From Armillaria gallica (Eukaryota > Basidiomycota > Agaricomycetes > Agaricales > Physalacriaceae): DNA of 64,000 nucleotides. The position numbers were made by a program, and so were the translations under genes. Shown here one piece after another: positions 59,510 through 64,000 of this stretch. Every line of letters begins with the position of its first letter. The stretch's first letter is position 1. The notes under the pieces are model-generated. The model did not search any database. It saw only the letters and a list, made by a program, of their open reading frames with translations, and was not told where the DNA came from. Location: positions 1,550,001 to 1,614,000 of the forward strand of contig JBANDB010000002.1 of assembly GCA_037576215.1 (NCBI GenBank), written 5' to 3'.

Positions 59510-60760
59510 ACATAGCGGACCTTGCCATTATGCCAAGATGACACATCACCTTCCCACGAGTAGTGGTAGGTAGCTCCATGGCTGACACGGAGTTCTGTGC
59601 TTATTACTTCTAGATTTAGTGCATGAGACAATGGCACTTGGCTATATGAATCAAAATCCCGGCAACGAGGTAAGCCGCTGATTCCAAGGCTGTTGTCACT
59701 CTACTTGAAGCCTGTTTTTCCTCAAATGAAAAGTCTTGCAGAGCCAATGTCCAGTGCACGTTGTAAGTCATTCATTTAGACTATTTCCTCCCTTCAGAGT
59801 GCTAAATTCTTCTCAGAGTTGAACTCGAAAATTCCTAGATGCAAACCTTGCGGAGCCAAACCCATGGGTGGTCCCATTGTAAGTTGTTCATTTGACATGT
59901 TTTTTGCCCTTCAAAATACTCAATTTTGCTCAGATTTCACCTCGAAGATTCGGAGGTCAAAACTTTGTGGAGTCAGTCCCCAGCAGGTGCACGTTGTAAG
60001 TCATTCCTTCAAGATACTTTTAGCCTCAACAATACTCAATTTTTCCTCAGATTTGAGCTCAAAAATCCTGAAATCGAGACCTTTTGTGGCCAATCTCCTG
60101 TATGGGAACATGGTAAGCTATTCACTTATGATATTTTCACCATCAAAAATCTCAAAAAAACCTCAGATTTGACCACCACAAATCTGAAGTCTAAATCCTG
60201 CAGAGCGAAACACCCGCCAGTTGGTGAGTAGTTCCTCTGTATGTACAAGCTTTTTCTGATCATTTCCCCTTTGATGGTGCCAGACTGACAGGACAAAGTG
60301 TCATCATCATGCCAAGATGACGTATGAGTGTCCTGCGAGCAAAGGTAGGTGACTCGGTGCTTTCAGAGTAATTCTGTACTTATTACTTGCAAGTTTAGTG
60401 CTGGGCCATTATCGAGATGATAGCACTTGGTGAGATCCAGCAAGTGAGGTAAGGTGCCATATTCAAGGCTCTTTTTACTCATCTCTTCTGCTAGAAGCCC
60501 ATTTTTCTTCGAAGAAAAACCCTGCGGAGCCAATCTCTGGCACGTGCATGAAGTCATTATTTCACCATTCAGAATACTGTAGTTTCTCCAGTTTAAGCTC
60601 TGATCCAAAGCCAATCCCCTGCACTGGCACATTGTAAGTCATTCATTCAGGATGTTTTTGCCCTTCAAAATACTCAAATTTCCCGAGATTTGAGCTTGAA
60701 AATTTCGAGGTCCAAACCCTGCAGAGCAGAATGGTGCCAGTTAGTGAGTAATTCCTTGGT
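59510..60760 (+). repeat. Duplicated block containing a 117-bp exon-intron tandem array
   Basis: Exon-like segments 59817-59878, 59934-59995, 60051-60112 (62 bp each) and 60167-60223 (57 bp) alternate with intron-like segments of 55, 55 and 54 bp that begin GTAAG and end CTCAG. A partial unit precedes 59817. The whole block (59510-60230) is repeated more divergently at 60275-60760 with about three units. Joined exons stay open, although each 62-bp exon shifts the frame, so successive copies are read in different frames. Confidence 0.75.
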
Positions 60761-60859
60761 ATGCACTTGATTCTTGTAGAATGGGCTGTTGATGGCAAAT
60801 CTTTCTGGATGGTGAACTGCGCTCCCACTGTAATAGGATTATAATCAAATTTATTTGAA

Positions 60860-60955
60860 GAAAAAAAAACATAGGACTCGGACCTGCCACACAGATGTGC
60901 TGGCCCTCTCCAACTAGTATCTTCATGCATACCATTCCATATTGGTGGCAAGAGC
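60860..60955 (-). repeat. tRNA-like sequence followed by a T-run (minus strand)
   Basis: Minus strand: A-box-like CTAGTTGGAGAGGG, B-box-like GGTCCGAGTCC, then TATG and nine T's, a typical pol III terminator. No acceptor pairing. Possible SINE head. Confidence 0.35.
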
Positions 60956-61149
60956 CACCCCTTTATACAAGCGGTGGTTGCTGGATCAACTTTGTCTGTG
61001 TGTATGAGATAGAAGTTTATGTGTATTGTTGTTCATCTTTGCGTTCAAACCAATAAGCCTTAGTAAAACTCCTGAAAGCTAACGACGGGTTTGACTCTGC
61101 CTGCTGCCAGCACCCGGTCCTGCAGCAGCTCCTTTCCTCATCTCTTCCT

Positions 61150-62240
61150 CATCTAAGCCAGCCTCGGCCTAGGATCTTCTCTACTTCTTGGAGAATGGGC
61201 ATATACTCCGCTGCAAAAAAGTGCCTTGTCAGCCTTGTTGCCAAGTAGAACATAACATTGATCATACGCACCATTTTGCTCCTCAGCAAGCCTAAATCCA
61301 TCCTGACAGAGTTGTTTCCCTTGGTTATCACTTGTCACATGAGCTTTCTGGGTCCAGTATAGTATTCCCCTAGAAATGTGTCAGCATGCAAGTGAGCATA
61401 ATACTCAATGGAAGAGGCATATGAGACCAAGAGTAGAACATGGCAAGCATCTCTCCAGACGGCGTGCTGATAACATCTTCAGCAGAACATGTATTATCCT
61501 GCATGACACCCATGAAAGTTGTCGCCTGAGTGTGTAGAGCATCCTAAGGACCCCCATTCAGAAAGGTAATGTAAGTCTGAAATGACTCAATGTCAGTCTC
61601 AGGAACTTCATTGATCTTTTTGAGCATAGAAATTTTGTCGGGTTCTTTATCGAATGCAGCAGTCTCGTCTTCACCAATACATGGCAGTGGCATCAACAAA
61701 AGACATGGTATATGTCATTAACACATACAAATTGTTCCAGAATATGCTCTCCAAAGTCTCCTCCGATGTGTTCTCATCTGTCACTTCGCCAAAAAGTACT
61801 CCGGTACATCTCACAGCCCATACTGTCATCATACATCCTGAATGCAATGATGGTGTGTAGGCAGTCAAAGGTTGCTTTCAGCGTTCCCATTTGAGTTTCA
61901 AGGGGTCTGCCATTGACTTGCTTTGTGCTGGCATTTTGAGCAACATTCTGGGATCCTGATAAGGAAGAACACACATTGACCATGAGATATCTTACTTCAA
62001 GAACCAAGTGTCTTTGAGCATGATACCAATTGGACGCTTTCCGTTGATGTACTCTGCCTGCATGGATGCATCAGAAGATAGATATGAATCTGCAGGCATT
62101 GCTTACCATGTAGAACAATTCCATCGGGTGTTGAGAGAAAAGAAAAGCCACTTCTTGCTCTGCATAGCTGGTCAACATGAAGACAAAGACCGGAAGACAC
62201 CGATCATGTACTACAACAGAAGTGTCCAACTGCAGCATTA
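61150..62240 (-). pseudogene. Decayed minus-strand coding sequence, probably transposon-derived
   Basis: Several protein-like segments on the minus strand, in more than one frame and broken by stops, can be followed from about 62240 to 61150. Segments include VFMLTSYAEQEVAF, VNGRPLETQMGTLKATFD, INEVPETDIESFQTYITF and NNSVRMDLGLL. Composition and setting suggest a transposase or other element protein, but no diagnostic motif was identified. Confidence 0.4.
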
Positions 62241-62670
62241 GACCTGGACGAAACTTGGGTCAAGTAGCCAGCAACCAAACCTGGGTTGGCTCACCGTTGT
62301 TTTCATCAAAATAAAACATTGAGCTTCATGTGCGACCATTGATGTTGGCTATCCCACATGGCCTAGAGTCTAAAACATCAGGAACATGAGTTACAGATGA
62401 GAAAAAGTACAGGCTTGCTGTATCTCGTGGTCTGCAGATATTCTTGTAGCCCCACTCAGTCTATCACCATCATGCACCAAGTAGCAATGCACATTGCAAT
62501 ACTAGAATGACATGTCAAGTTGTCCCAGTCGTGGCTACATGCTTCTGTGTAAGCAAGTTCTAGCTTAAAGAATAATTTATTAGCAAGTATGGAAGCCAGG
62601 ACATTGGGCTATGTCGGAAAGTTGCGAAATGCCTTATAAGGATCAATTACAAATAATGACACAATAAGGC

Positions 62671-62800
62671 ACTGATATGGCCCAAATAAGTGACCCCCGA
62701 CCAAATTATCAGCAAATCCAAGCCGGCAAACCAAATTAGGTTTGGGCGGGCTTATAGGGCGGCAGCCCGGCTTATAAGGCGGCTTACAAGTGGAATATGA
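62671..62800 (+). repeat. Subterminal-type repeats, candidate 5' end of the transposon at the right edge
   Basis: CACTG at 62671 is followed by a G/C-rich stretch with GGGCTTATAGGGCGGC, then CGGCTTATAAGGCGGC and a further GGCTTA word. CACTG-type ends with repeated subterminal words are common in CACTA/Plavaka elements. It lies about 550 bp before the transposase ATG. Confidence 0.35.
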
Positions 62801-63215
62801 TCTGATCATTATTACCAATTCATCTGCATCGGATACGACCGGTCCGTTGCCTCCATCGCACTGCAGTCAGCCTCGCAGCTACCTCGCTCCTTGACTAGTA
62901 CTTTGATTGGCTGCGGAATCATTGGATAGCGGTAGATGGTTGATAGAAGCTTGATTTATGAAGGCTGAAAGTGTTATCCTCCAATGAAATCCATTCATCA
63001 AACCTTGATAGTTTCATGTGCTTATTTTGTGACTATCTGAAGTTAGAATCTGAAACATTTTGGAATATGGAACCGGGTCAAGATGATACTTATATTCAGG
63101 AGTGTTGCAGTATTTGATCTTCTTCCTTCCCCCACCTTCCTCCTTCCTACATCCAAGTTTCCTGGCACCTTCCCTCCTGTGGATTTATCGCCCTCAGCCA
63201 TTCTGTTTTCTTCTC

Positions 63216-64000
63216 ATGTCTTCATTATGTGAACGTCGACAATGCCTCCATTGTCAGAAGTATTTTCATGCAAATGGCATTGGCAACCATAGAAAGACTT
63301 GTAAACAGCGGATCCAGCAAGATGTTATGGATTCACAGTTTAATATGGAAACAAGTCAGAGGCAAGCAGCTGGCATGGATCATAGTATGTTTTCCACTTT
63401 GTATGATATGAATTGACACTGACAATCTATTGACATCAAGGAGCTACTAATACTCCAATGCTGCTATTTGGTAACCAAGCACCATCATCAAGTGCAGGTC
63501 TCACTTCACAGTTTCATGGTAAGATTTGATACTTGATTCATGAATGGTACTCTCTAATACTCTACGTATAATTAGATTTGCATCTTGACAATCAGGGAGA
63601 CCTTTCACCTTCTCTTTCATTTGAATCAGTCTCTTGTATGTATGATCACTATTTCTTTTCTATTTACTGATTAATATAATATTTAGCTGAAGGTCAGAAT
63701 CCTTCCTCTGCACCTGTGACCGATGCCACAGATCAGATTCTTGACTTGGTGAATTCATACAACCCAAAATTTGTTATTGAATATCATCCAAGAGCACTTT
63801 TGGACCCACGTATCTTAACACGTGAGGAGTATTTTCAGATGACTGCTGTGGAAAAGATGGATTCTTTTGTTGACAACTTGAATCATCCATGGCATCCTTT
63901 TGCATCTAAAAATGACTTTGAATTAGCTGAACATATTTTACATACCCGCCTGAATGGTGAGGGACAAGATGGTTTCTTCAAAGTATCAAAGACTCAAGCA
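63216..64000 (+). CDS. Plavaka-like DNA transposase, 5' part (runs off the window)
   Basis: Exons 63216-63384, 63441-63518, 63576-63635 and 63687-64000+, all joined in phase 1 with no stops. The N-terminus holds a zinc-finger-like CLHCQKYFHANGIGNHRKTC, as in Plavaka (CACTA-superfamily) proteins of basidiomycetes. After a Ser/Gln-rich linker, the fourth exon has the family segment YNPKFVIEYHPRA, then REEYFQ and HPWHPFASKNDFELAEHIL (compare the PW.PF.S..DFE.A pattern). The catalytic core lies beyond the window. The intact frame contrasts with the decay of most elements here, so this may be a recent insertion. Confidence 0.75.

Noticed and set aside
59817..60223. CRISPR-like array
   Set aside because: Units repeat over their whole length with splice-site borders; there are no unique spacers and the organism is a fungus.

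Overview
The window looks like gene-poor nuclear DNA from a basidiomycete fungus, most likely an Agaricomycete. The evidence is many short introns (about 40-60 bp, GT..AG), a DUF6535 membrane protein, a spliced GMC oxidoreductase of the aryl-alcohol-oxidase type, a chromodomain Ty3/gypsy element and a Plavaka-like transposase. No prokaryotic operons, rRNA or CRISPR arrays are visible, and I found no convincing functional tRNA gene.

Layout. 0-1.4 kb: end of a broken coiled-coil gene. 4.9-6.3 kb: a decayed minus-strand gene facing a small intact-looking five-exon gene. 7.3-10.1 kb: a 22-bp minisatellite, AAATCC-rich inverted repeats and ~200-bp repeats. 10.10-18.49 kb: a complete Ty3/gypsy element on the minus strand with both LTRs and a GCATG target duplication, killed by ten nonsense codons. 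18.5-21.4 kb: gene-free repeat relics. 21.5-23.7 kb: intact GMC oxidoreductase (minus). 24.5-27.5, 37.0-39.2, 42.3-43.6, 44.9-47.6 and (inverted) 51.9-54.2 kb: degraded copies of one composite repeat, in which tRNA-like modules are followed by pieces of a spliced gene family. 30.6-36.1 kb: a caspase-like protease gene flanked by two genes encoding paralogous small proteins. 40.4-42.3 kb: a possible terminal-inverted-repeat element. 48.5-51.6 kb: DUF6535 gene. 52.56-53.35 kb: a SINE-like insertion with 13-bp target duplications. 54-63 kb: repeat-rich DNA, including an array of alternating 62-bp exon-like and 55-bp intron-like segments. 63.2-64 kb: the intact 5' end of a Plavaka-like transposase that runs off the window.

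Two themes link the regions. First, decay by C-to-T change at CpG: nearly all LTR differences and most in-frame stops fit it, as expected for methylated repeats. Second, nested retroposition: a SINE-like element sits inside a composite repeat, which itself carries tRNA-like modules. The functional genes supported best are the GMC oxidoreductase, the DUF6535 protein, the caspase-like protease (with one nonsense codon in an upstream exon) and the transposase at the right edge.
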